A stretch of 64,000 nt of DNA from the NCBI GenBank assembly GCA_020310875.1, contig CM035417.1, positions 103,538,647-103,602,646 of the forward strand, written 5' to 3'. The first letter of the stretch is position 1, and every line of letters begins with the position of its first letter. The notes beneath the pieces are model-generated. The model did no database searches, was not told where the DNA came from, and saw nothing but the letters and a program-made list of their open reading frames with translations. A program made the translations under genes and the position numbers. Positions 45,207 through 54,741 of this stretch are shown one piece after another. The DNA comes from Ceratopteris richardii (Eukaryota; Streptophyta; Polypodiopsida; Polypodiales; Pteridaceae).

Positions 45207-46186
45207 GTTGAAGAGTTCAAAGTAGACCTATTGAGCTTTCCAGAAAGCTCAAATAATCACCCAAGTACTTTGGAATATGATCCTCAAATGATTGAATTAA
45301 AACAGATGAGTAAGAGTTTCAACTATGAACCAAAACTTGCTATTGTGGTCATCATACCTGCTCAAAGAAATGAATAGTACTCCTCTGCTAGCAATTGAGT
45401 AAAATCCTTTTGGGCATATCTAATTAACTAGCCTAGTTAGCTTTTGCAAGCAATTTCACTTGAAATGATGGCCATGCTCAGAGAATGATGCTTAGCAAGT
45501 TAGAGGTGAACCCTGATATTTTTAGGTACTAGCAGTACACAAACTAGTGAGCACTATTCAGCTCATAACTCGAGATTGGATAAGGTAATCATAATGAAAC
45601 TTGACACCACAAAAAAAAATAGTATACTGAATCTATATCAACTTAAATCACATCAAATTATCAATTATACCCTAAGAAACAAGTCAGAGAAGTTCACTGT
45701 TTTGAGTGGTACATAATAGAGTAGAAGATATGAGATATGACAAAACTATATGTATTAGTGCACATAGATTACATTAACATTGTCAATAAATGATTTCAGA
45801 ACATGAGGGGAGTGATAGAGCTATGATGTGAGCTCAATATCAACTTAAAATCCCTATGAATATCTCTTGCAATCGGGTTGCACATATGCAACTTTTGAAG
45901 TCCTCTTCTATAGCTAAAATTGGAGCTTCTTTTTGAATTTGAAATTTAAACTTCTACCAAAACGTATCTCTAGATTTTCGGATCTCAATCTCCATGTAAC
46001 TCACCAATAATTCGTGAAAAAAATCTCCTAACAAATCGTGATTGAGGTGATTCCATATGTGCACTTTTAAAAGTAGTAAAAAAAGGTCAATCTTTATAAG
46101 ATATCATTGATGTGCTAATAATCAATGTACATATGAGCCTTAGGATAAATGATCAAGCATGTAGGCTTGGTCTAATTGCACCAACA
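45207..46186 (-). repeat. Cop-4 3' LTR region (limits uncertain)
   Basis: On the minus strand the polypurine tract at 46187-46200 is followed by TGTTGGTGCAATTAG at 46186, an LTR start. The LTR must extend left into this ORF-free interval. No 5' LTR is present to define its other end, and part of the interval may belong to Cop-5. Confidence 0.45.
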
Positions 46187-47259
46187 AATCCCCCTCAAGC
46201 CTAATATGCTTGGGCTTGAATTCTCTTTAATGTTCTGCAATCCAGTCATTATCTTGAGCCTATTCAATTTAGGTCCATCCAAAGATTTGGTTAGCATATC
46301 TGCACATTGCAAGTTGGTTGATACATAGGACAATTGTATGTCCTTTCCAAGCAGCTCCTCTCTCACATAATGATAATGCACTTCAATGTGCTTACTCCTT
46401 GCATGATATAGAGGATTAGTATCCAAATGAAGTGAGCTAGTGTTATCTCTGAAGATGATTGGAGTGTATGTATGTATCCCCAATTTTGAGTAGAGTAGCT
46501 TTAGCCACATTGCCTCTTGTGTTGCATTTGCTAGGCCTCTATACTCAGCTTTAGTTGATGACAATGCCACAATTGGTTGTTTCTTTGATGAACATGAAAT
46601 CAACTTTGATCCTACAAAAGGTAAGTAGCCAAAGGTGCTCCTCTTATCATCTTTTGAGCCAGCCCAATCTGGATCAGATTATAGCTTGATATCCAAGTCA
46701 ACCCTTCATTTGTGGTACCCTTCAAGTACTTTAGGATCCTTTTGGCAACTTCTAGGTGAGGTTTTCTTGGTGTATGCATGAATTAACTCAATGTACTTAC
46801 TCCATAGCGTATGTCAACTCCTCTTAGGGTTGCATAATTGAGACTCCCAGCAAGCCTTTCATAACTTGTAATGTCTTCAAGCAGCTCTCCTTCATGAGTA
46901 CTGTGGTTTTGGTTCAATTCCATGGGTGTACTTGCACTTTTTGAATTTTCCATCTTGAACTTAACTAGCATGTCATGGATATACTTCCTTTGAGTTATGA
47001 AAACACCAGTATCTATATAAACAATCTCTAAACCAAGAAAATATGTAAGCAATCCATGATCATTCATACACATAAGCACATAGATAAGTATCTTTTGAAT
47101 TAGTATTCTTAATGAACAATGAAGAATTTGCCTTGCTTGCAACAAAGCCTTGGTCTTGCAAGTATGTGACAAGCCTATTGTTCCAAGCTCTAGGAGCTTG
47201 ATTTAAACCATATAGTGCTTTCCTTAATTTACATACATAATCAGGTTTGTCTTTATCTT
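46172..47259 (-). pseudogene. Cop-4: copia RT C-terminal part and RNase H
   Basis: Reading leftward: CKLRKALYGLNQAPRAWNNR (47240-47170), then RT connection 46783-47172 (LLTYFLGLEIVYIDTGVFIT, STPMELNQNHSTHEG), a stop-rich stretch, and RNase H 46172-46603 (SSKKQPIVALSSTKAEYRGL, ARSKHIEVHYHYVREELLGK, ADMLTKSLDGPKLNRLK). The YVDD region is frame-broken (near 47090). The element is cut at 47259 by the LTR that begins at 47260. Confidence 0.88.
46187..46200 (-). promoter_or_regulatory. Cop-4 polypurine tract
   Basis: GCTTGAGGGGGATT on the minus strand, just before TGTTGG and overlapping the end of the RNase H frame. Confidence 0.75.
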
Positions 47260-48206
47260 TGTTGGGGATTCGTGGACAAGAAGGAGTTTGAGGGTTTGTA
47301 GGAGAAAAAGGAGATGATGAAAATGGAATAACAGTGAGAACTTCTGCAAAGGATTACTCCTGGAAACCTTGAATATTGATTATCTTGCAACAATTACAAT
47401 GACTGAATACAGTCCAATCAATGACTAAATACAACTTCAGAGAATGTCAATTACAGAAGACCAATTATCTCAAGTCCTCTGGCAGCGGCCTCTCCTGCAC
47501 CAATCCTTCACTTGCTTCACGCTTCCCTTGTGCACACCTTGCACTAAGCTTCCACCAAGCTAAGGAATTGGTATCTCGGCCGCGCACACACAATAGACCT
47601 TGGGACTCTTGGAATCCAACCCCGCCTTCTCTGCACACCTTCCTCTTGACACCTCTTGCACTCTTCAGTGTCGTCGCACACTGGTGGCTCTTCCTTTCCT
47701 TTCTTGCTTCCTCTGAAGCTCTCTCTTGCTCCTTACTCTCAATGTGTGTGTCCAAGAATAGCCTTTGTCCTCTTTTGAATGCGCCGGTCCCGTGACTTCT
47801 AACTGCCATGGACTCTTGGGCTTCCTTTGATGTCCCAAGATTCTCTTTTTAGGTGGCGGCCAACGAATTGCTCCTTTGTCCTGTAGTGACTTTAGACAAA
47901 AGAAAAATTTTGATTGGGTGGCCTTATTCCCACATGTGCATACCCAGCCGCTTCACGTACCTTTACTTTTCTCTCTTTTTAATTTGTCACCTTTGTACTC
48001 AAGAGGGGTTCACCTGGACCCTCCACATTACTTAAAAAACACCTTTTGACCTTAAGAGACTTCATAAAATACTTCTGCAATATTGCCAAATGAACAATTA
48101 AAGTCTTCTTTTTATGACCATTCAAGGTGCACTACCCGTGCACTTTGACCCTTGACTTTACTTTGATCTTGACTTTTCCCGGTTTCGACCTTGCCAGGGC
48201 TCAACA
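47260..48206 (-). repeat. LTR of unassigned element (947 bp), unpaired
   Basis: Bounded by TGTTGGGG at 47260 and CTCAACA at 48206, that is TGTTGA...CCAACA on the minus strand. It starts sharply inside the Cop-4 coding sequence, which marks a real insertion edge. A modest purine run (AGGTGGTGGGCATC) precedes it on the minus strand, so it is probably the 3' LTR of the element that contains the 634-codon ORF to its right. The ORFs inside it (114-124 codons) overlap on both strands and are not convincing. Confidence 0.6.
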
Positions 48207-48518
48207 GATGCCCACCACCTAAAGGACTCTCCGACCCGGAGAGACAACAACACTTGATACAAGAACAGCTTAAGAACAAAATTGAACAAGAACAAAATTT
48301 AACAATTATAGGAACAGAGAGGAAATAAAGCCGAAAAAGGGAGGAAGACTACTTTTATTGATTCCCTAAAGAAAATGAGAAGCAATATCCCATGATTATT
48401 GAATCTTGATTTTAACATAATCAGAAGGAGGATATGATTATTGGGAAGCTAGAACTAAAGCTGAAGCCAATTAATTTATTGAAGTGTGGCCAACAAATTA
48501 TTAAAACTGGGACTGAGA
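48207..48518 (-). other. 3' untranslated tract between ORF-634 and the LTR
   Basis: No ORF. It contains the candidate polypurine tract next to 48207 and an A-rich segment at 48280-48380. Confidence 0.45.
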
Positions 48519-50423
48519 TTATTGAGGAGGTGGCTGAGGTGAAGATGGGAGGGGAACGGAAGCTTGCTCTATAAGGTGTTGGACAGAACTAAGGCAATTG
48601 CAAAGATGGTCCCGTTCGCGCTTGATACGCCGACACGCTGCATTATCACATAAACCTAATTGGAAACGAGTTTGAAGATCCTCTAAAGTTTGGAGCGCAG
48701 AATCCGCAATGTCTCGATACCTATCTCGCTCCTCCTTGAGCAAGCGGGCTGATTCAGTGAGAGATTGCCACTGTGAGGTGGCCATGCGATTTATGTTGTC
48801 TATAGTCGAAATATATTGTTGATGAATGCTGGCTGCAGCTGAAATGGAATCCAGGGACAACTTCGAAGCGTCAGCACTTCCTTGAGCAATGTTACTGGCT
48901 TCGCGAAGTAATAGGAAAAAAGAGGGTGCAGACTGGGTATCAGATGGAGGAACAGGTGCTACAGGCGGAGTTGGAGAATTGGTTGGAATGGTAGAGGGAC
49001 CGGGTGTGGAATGAAGATTGGAATGATGGGGTTGGGTGGGTGGTGCATTACTTGGAGTTGGAAATTGGGAAACAGGGGGACGTGGGGGAGTACAGGTGGG
49101 GTTGTGCGGGTTCAGCTGGGTTTGAATGAGTGGGCGGAATGAAGAAGAGCTATGTGGGGGAACAGGAGCAGTAGGATGAATGGTGGCCATGGCAGGAGAT
49201 GTGGTGAGGATAGGGGAAGGAGACGGTGGATTAAGTGGAGGGATATCCGGGGGTGCAGAGGGTTGGGTTGAAGCGGATGTTGAGCCAGTGGAGAGTGAAG
49301 GGGAGGGGGAAGGCCGGGATATGGAAGGGATAGTGGGATCTTGAAGCTGGTTGCTAACAGGGAGATGAGGGGATTGGGGTAGAGCGGAAGGATTAGCCAA
49401 TTGCACAGGGATTTGATATACCCAAGCCAGGAGTGTAGCAGAATATATGTTAAAGGCACGAGATCGGCGAGGGATAGCTTCACGAAGTCTCCGGGATCGC
49501 GCACTCAATGAACTATAGAGGAGTGCGGCGTAAGGGTAGGGGCGGCTAGTTAGGAAGCAGTAAAGTGGGTCTGCAATGCGAATGTCTGATAGTGGAAGCG
49601 GAGAGGTGGGGCTCCTAAGTAAAAAGAAAAAGATGAAGGAGTTTAGAATGGATTGCATGCGGATTGAAAAACGTGCATTATCTTCAAAACGTTCTTTACA
49701 AAAAGCAATTGTTTCCGAGGGAGACACTCCAGAATATACGAGTGGAGGGCTGTCGAAGTTGATGAGGGAGGAGCCTATACTGGCGGCAATGTCAGAGATG
49801 TGGAGAGTGCCGGTGCAAAAATTGGGGAACAGCCGAAGAGCTTCATAGACATCATTAAGGTTGGAGGGGTCCTGGAACAGAACGTTCGCCAAGCCTAAAA
49901 GACCTGCATACTGAAGATTTTCGACCGAAAAAAGATTGCGGAGGTCAATTGGGGGGAGAGATAAGTGAATACGAATGTGGAGATTTAAATCAGTGGGTAG
50001 AAAAAGGCGCATATAATCGCCTGAAGGGGAAGTAGGTATCGAAGTATGAGAAGCAGAAGGAGAGGGAGAAGGTGAAGGGGGGCGAGGGATCGAAGGTGGC
50101 GAATAAACGTCTGTGGAATCGGAACGAACGGAATAAGTAGGAATATGGAGAAGGGGAGGATGAATGGCGGAAGTCGAGGCATCTGCTGTGGGATAAGGGG
50201 ATATGGTGGATGGAGGAAACGGTGGGGTAAGAGAGGCGGGCACTGTGGGGACTGGGTAGACGAGGGTGGGAAGGGTTTGGGTGCGGGATTGTGGAGCAGA
50301 CTCTGACGCATGGTAATTTGGATTGGTAGAATTAGGATTTGGATTGGTTGAATTAGGATTTGTTGGTTGGAACGCCGAAGGTGTGAAATTCGAAGGATCG
50401 TCCTGCGGGTTAGGAACATCCAT
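48519..50423 (-). CDS. ORF-634: intact Pro-rich protein of unknown function
   Basis: 634 codons, ATG at 50423, no interruption. Residues 1-134 are Pro/Ser/Thr-rich and low-complexity. Residues 135-345 form a hydrophobic, apparently folded domain (DYMRLFLPTDLNLHIRIHLS, LFSVENLQYAGLLGLANVLF, SILNSFIFFFLLRS), with no signal peptide. Residues 346-500 are again Pro-rich. Residues 500-622 are helical and coiled-coil-like, with a Cys set at 592, 597, 608 and 610. It lies 3' of gypsy pol (53191-58753) and 5' of an LTR on the same strand, the place of env-like or extra ORFs in plant gypsy elements. I do not recognise the family. Codon use is richer in G+C than the neighbours. Confidence 0.65.
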   Translation of the reverse strand: MDVPNPQDDPSNFTPSAFQPTNPNSTNPNPNSTNPNYHASESAPQSRTQTLPTLVYPVPTVPASLTPPFPPSTISPYPTADASTSAIHPPLLHIPTYSVRSDSTDVYSPPSIPRPPSPSPSPSASHTSIPTSPSGDYMRLFLPTDLNLHIRIHLSLPPIDLRNLFSVENLQYAGLLGLANVLFQDPSNLNDVYEALRLFPNFCTGTLHISDIAASIGSSLINFDSPPLVYSGVSPSETIAFCKERFEDNARFSIRMQSILNSFIFFFLLRSPTSPLPLSDIRIADPLYCFLTSRPYPYAALLYSSLSARSRRLREAIPRRSRAFNIYSATLLAWVYQIPVQLANPSALPQSPHLPVSNQLQDPTIPSISRPSPSPSLSTGSTSASTQPSAPPDIPPLNPPSPSPILTTSPAMATIHPTAPVPPHSSSSFRPLIQTQLNPHNPTCTPPRPPVSQFPTPSNAPPTQPHHSNLHSTPGPSTIPTNSPTPPVAPVPPSDTQSAPSFFLLLREASNIAQGSADASKLSLDSISAAASIHQQYISTIDNINRMATSQWQSLTESARLLKEERDRYRDIADSALQTLEDLQTRFQLGLCDNAACRRIKRERDHLCNCLSSVQHLIEQASVPLPSSPQPPPQ

Positions 50424-51849
50424 AGAAACCCTTTTTGGTTCTTGGGATTAAGGGGGAAGTGGAGGGGAAGCGGAGGAGAGTGTGGCTTAGGGGATTGAGG
50501 GGTGGAGATGAGGGGATCTACAATGCAAATGAGGGTAGATGTTTGCGGGGGTTGTGGATGGTTTGGGGTGCGGGCGGACAATGGTGGAGGGAGTGGATTT
50601 TTCTGCCGGTTGCGGATGGTTTGGGGTGTGGGCGGACAATGTGGAGGGAGTGTAGTGTGCTGCCGGTTGGAAGGATGAGATGACGCGGTGGCGGAGGGGG
50701 TGGGTGTGGGTGGTTTTGGGCTGTTGAGGGCGAGGGCGGAGGAGGCCGATGTCTGCAGTGGATGGCGGAGGGAAGGTGGTGGGAGGTGGGTTAGGGCGGA
50801 GGGGGTAGTCGTGGGCGTTTGAAGGCGGAGGGATGGTGCCAGCGGGGGTTGGAGGGATTTGTTTGGGCGGGTGGGGCGGAGGAGAGGGATGTTGGCGTGT
50901 GGGTGAGGGGAGCAAGAAGATGGGGAGCAAGGGAAGGCGGAGTTGTGGGGCGGGTGAGGGCGGCGCCTGCGGTTTGGGAAGGATGTGGGTTGAGGGCGGC
51001 TGCGGCGCGGATGCAGGAGGAAGGCGGGGGGAGAGGAGTTTGGGGGCGGCGGGGTAGAGGAGGCGGGAGGAAGGCGGGGTGGGAGGGGGGTTTGGTTGTC
51101 GGATGCTTGCGGAGGGTGGAGGAGAGGCAGCAAGTGGAGGAGGGGCGGAGTTCTACGGAGATGGTTGGCACCGGCGGAGTTCTGCAGAGGATGGGAGTTT
51201 AGGGCGGAGGCGATGGCTACGGAGGGTGGAGGAGGGACTAGAACCGGCGGAGGGCGGGGCGTGGCAAGGCCTCGGGGAGGGTTGAAGGTAGGATCGGCGG
51301 AAGCTGGAAGGGGCGGAGTTGGAGGCTGCGGAGGTCGGATGGCGGAGGCGGAGGGCGGAGGCTGCGGAGGGCGGAGGGCGGAGGGCAGAGGTGGGAGGCG
51401 GAGGGAGGCGGAGATGTGGCGGTGGAGCGGAGGTAAGCGGGCGACGGAGCGGAGGTAAGTGGGGGCGGGTAGCGGCGGATGCTGCGGAGGCGGGGCAGCG
51501 GAGCGGTGGAAAAAATGGGGAGTGGCGGTGTGGAAGATGGCAGAAATGGAGAAAGCTACGGCGGATGGAGGGAGTCGGAGTCGGCGGCTGGACCTTGCGG
51601 AGTACTGCGGCCGGAGAGGAGGGGGGTCGTCGTCGATCCCTGGCGGAGCACGGAGGCAGGGCGGAGTACTGGCGGCAGCGGGGCAGCTGGCAAATGGGGA
51701 AAGGTGGGCGGAAGCGGAGGCGTGGGCAGGGCGGAAGGGTACGACGGGGGTGCGGTTCGAGCGGAGGAAGGACCCGAAGGTCAGCGGGCCGTCCAGGGGG
51801 GAGATGGGCATGGGCGGTTGCGGGTGCGGGTCGGGGCGGGAGTTTGTTA
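50424..51849 (-). other. G+C-rich, Pro-coding low-complexity island
   Basis: Dense CCGCC/TCCGCC words give long open frames on both strands (for example 608 codons on the minus strand ending in the ORF-634 region, and 238 codons on the plus strand). Such frames follow from composition. The minus-strand translation is a Pro/Ser/Ala string. It may be a 5' untranslated or expanded region of the ORF-634 transcript, or a captured host fragment. No domain seen. Confidence 0.45.
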
Positions 51850-52700
51850 GCGTGTGAGGTGGGGGGGTGCCGGGGGGTGGCTGGAGGGGGGTGGTGGGTG
51901 GTTGAGGGCGGAGTAGGGGGTGTTGGCAGGTGGTTGGAGAGGGTGGTGGGTGGGTGGGGCGGAGGAAGGGGTGTTGGCGGGGGCGTAGGAAGGGGTGATG
52001 GCGGGGTTTGGAGGAGGGTGGTTGGGGGGTTTTAAGGAATTGGTTGGCGGGTGAGGACGGAGAAGGGGGGTTGCGTGAGGGGGGTGATGGGCGGGTGAGG
52101 GCGAGGGATGGAGGGGATTGGTTGGCGGTTGAGGGCGGAGGAGAGGGATTGCCTGAGGGGGGGTGATGGGCAGGTGAGGGGGGGGGGTTGGAGGGGATGG
52201 GTTGGCGGGTGAGGGCGGAGGAGAGTTTGCCTGAGGGGGGGTGATGGGCGGGTGAGGGCGGGGGTTGGAGGGGATTGGTTGGCGGGTGAGGACGGAGAAG
52301 GGGGGTTGCGTGAGGGGGATGATGGGCGGGTGAGGGCGAGGGATGGAGGGGATTGGTTGGCGGTTGAGGGCAGAGGAGAGGGATTGCCTGAGGGGGGGTG
52401 ATGGGCGGGTGAGGGGGGGTTGGAGGGGATGGGTTGGCGGGTGAGGGCGGAGGAGAGTTTGCCTGAGGGGGGGTGATGGGCGGGTGAGGGCGGGGGTTGG
52501 AGGGGATTGGTTGGCGGGTGAGGGCGGAGGAGAGGGGTTTGGTTGGCGGGTGAGGGCGGAGCAGAGGGGTTGCTTGAGGGGGGTGATGGGCGGGTGAGGG
52601 CGGGGGTTGGAGGGGATTGGTTGGCGGGTGAGGGCGGAGGAGAGTTTGCCTGAGGGGGGTGATGGGCGGGTGAGGGCGGGGGTTGGAGGCACAGCAGGAC
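51850..52700. repeat. G-rich tandem array, ~76-bp unit with ~237-bp higher-order period
   Basis: Units run GATGGGCGGGTGAGGGCGGG, then GGTTGGAGGGGATTGGTTGG, CGGGTGAGG(A/G)CGGAG and TTGCCTGAGGGGG. About eight units lie between 52046 and 52690, with worn units to the left. Blocks starting near 52048 and 52285 are nearly the same over about 200 bp, so three units form a higher-order repeat. The plus strand has many runs of four or more G (G-quadruplex-like). Confidence 0.88.
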
Positions 52701-52722
52701 CTCTGGAGGCACAGCAGGACCT
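52684..52722. repeat. Short direct duplication
   Basis: TGGAGGCACAGCAGGACCTC occurs twice in a row at the right edge of the G-rich array. The array stops here and ordinary AT-rich sequence begins. Confidence 0.85.
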
Positions 52723-52740
52723 CGTAATCGATGGCATACG

Positions 52741-53190
52741 ATGTGGTTGAAGGAGCGGTACTGTATGTTTATCATCACTGATGCTGAGGGGATCAATAAT
52801 GAAAGAGAGAACACCTTATATAGCAAGGAGGAATGAAAGATTACCTCACAGGAATTGATGGTTCAACCCAAAAGAGAGCTCAAAAGAGAGGAGATGCAAG
52901 TTCCAATCTCATCCATCCAAAAGAGAAACAAAAGAAAGGGAAATATAGAAAGTTATTGTGCAGAAGTAAGGGCCATCCAAAAAATGGTGCCTAATTTATT
53001 TAACAATGAATTTTAGTTGATTTATAGTGGTGAAATGAGCAACAAAAAAAATTGGCGCCCAAAAAGAACATGCGTGAGCATTTTTGTTGTTTATTTCTAC
53101 TTATTAGGACAATTCTAAACAAAGAGATTATTATTTGTACCTATAAAGCATTCCAAAACTCTTAGGAACAAAATAATGAAAATGCAATGT
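52741..53190 (-). other. Noncoding tract 3' of Gyp-B2 pol
   Basis: AT-rich, no ORF, no LTR start or clear polypurine tract directly after the pol stop at 53191. Confidence 0.5.
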
Positions 53191-54225
53191 TTATGACTTT
53201 TGGTGGTAACCCTTGAGTTTGGAGATGTTTACCAAGGGTAGGGTGTTGCCATCCAGTGTTTCCAATTGCACAGCACCCCACTGCAGCATCTTCGTAATGC
53301 GAAAAGGGCCTTCCCAGTGAGGGATCCATTTCCCTTTGTTTTGATTAGAAAACTGTGGTCTGTGTAATAGAGCTAAATCACCGGGGTTCAAGTTGATGTG
53401 CCATAAATTTCTATCATGAGCCTCCTTCCTCTGTACCTGAATCTTCTCTAACTGTTTGGAAGCTAAACTCCTGGATTCTTCCAGTCTATGCAAAGCAGTT
53501 AGTCGAGCTGGAACTTCTATCCCCTTTCTCTCAAGTTCTTCCGTTCTGATAGAGCCTCTGATGAATTCAAATGGTTCAATAGGAACCAAACCATAAACTA
53601 ATTGAAAGGGAGAGTACCCAGTCTCTTTATAGGCCAGTCGGTATGCCCATAATGTGCCCAGATAAGCCTGTCCCCAAGAAGTAGGCTGTAACATGCATTC
53701 TTTTCGTAGCATTGAAATTAATACTTTGTTGGTTGACTCGGCTTGTCCATTAGCTCGTGGGTAGTATGCACAAGAGGTCCTATGTAAAATGCGATACCTG
53801 TTGGAAATTTCCTGTAGTACTTTGTTAACAAAATGAGTACCCTGATCGGTACAGATTTCAAGCGGGCATCCAAACCTGCAAATGATGTTACTATACAAGA
53901 AGTCAGCCACTGTTTGTGTAGTGCAGTCCGTTGATGCAATAGCTTCGGCCCATTTTGTTGCGTAGTCAGTGGCTATCAGTAAGTACTTTTCTCTTTTTGG
54001 AAGCACTACAGGGTATATAGGCCCGACAAAGTCTAATCCCCACTTCTCAAAAGGCTGCCAAGAAATGGAAACTACCAAAGGGTTATGTCTTTGCTTGGTG
54101 GGTTTAGGTCCACACCTCTGGCACACATCACATGTTCTTCTCCAATCATCTGCATCCCTAAAAAGTGTAGGCCACCATAGACCAGCATCCAGTATTCTCT
54201 GATATGCCCTGGAAGGTGCCCACCA
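53191..54225 (-). pseudogene. Gyp-B2 integrase
   Basis: The second half of the zinc module (GLWWPTLFRDADDWRRTCDV, CQRC) and the full core read in one frame: D in WGLDFVGPIYP, D in ICTDQGTHFVNK, E in RANGQAESTNKV, then the C-terminal domain with WEGPFRITKMLQWGAVQLET and the end LVNISKLKGYHQKS. The frame is open to 53191. A frameshift near 54215 separates it from the HHCC first half (HEGTGGGH). The catalytic triad is complete. About 345 codons, normal length. Confidence 0.93.
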
Positions 54226-54741
54226 CCTGTTCCTTCATGTGCAGATTGCAGTATTTCCCTTACTTCATCTTCCTCTAAGCATTTCCTAACCCTGTCATCC
54301 TTGCCCTGTCTATATAGTTTACCCTCAATGAAAGTATATGGTCTACTCTTGATAAGCAGTCTCTTCCTTTGTATAGCACCAACACTTTCTGGATACCGTC
54401 CAGTATTAATGAATTGCTTGATATCATCATACCATCCTTTAGCTTGTATAGCAAACAAGTGCATTAGGGAAATCATCATTAATGCCACTGGTTCGATCCA
54501 TCATATTTATTCTGGACAAGTGATCCGCCATCACATTCTCTCTTCCTGGTTTATGGATTACCGAGAAATCAAATTCTTGGAATAACAGTAACCACCTCCA
54601 TATTCTACCCGTAGCTTGTGGTTTGTTGAGTAAATACTTTACAGGCTGGTGATCAGTAAGAATGACGAATTTCACTCCCAATAAGTAATGCCGAAACTTT
54701 TGGACAGCAAAAACCATTGCCAAGGCCTCTCTCTCTCTGTA
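54072..54741 (-). pseudogene. Gyp-B2 RNase H C-terminal part and integrase linker
   Basis: 54439-54723 continues RNase H (FVILTDHQPVKYLLNKPQAT, VMADHLSRINMMD) in a frame shifted from the RT ORF. The break is inside a (GA)n run at 54730-54741, consistent with a 2-bp slippage. 54072-54488, in yet another frame, carries the linker and the start of the integrase zinc module (ILQSAHEGTGGGH). Three frame changes within 700 bp in otherwise well-kept sequence. Confidence 0.88.

Noticed and set aside
47421-48035. ORFs within the unpaired LTR
   Set aside because: They overlap on both strands inside a sequence with LTR ends, with no recognisable protein features.
49985-51811. 608-codon minus-strand ORF overlapping ORF-634 in another frame
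   Set aside because: Composition-driven Pro/Ser string in C-rich DNA; its last third overlaps the better-structured ORF-634.
51319-52035. Plus-strand Gly/Arg-rich ORFs (up to 238 codons)
   Set aside because: These are the complements of the Pro-rich frames in G+C-rich repeat DNA; no domain and no start context.
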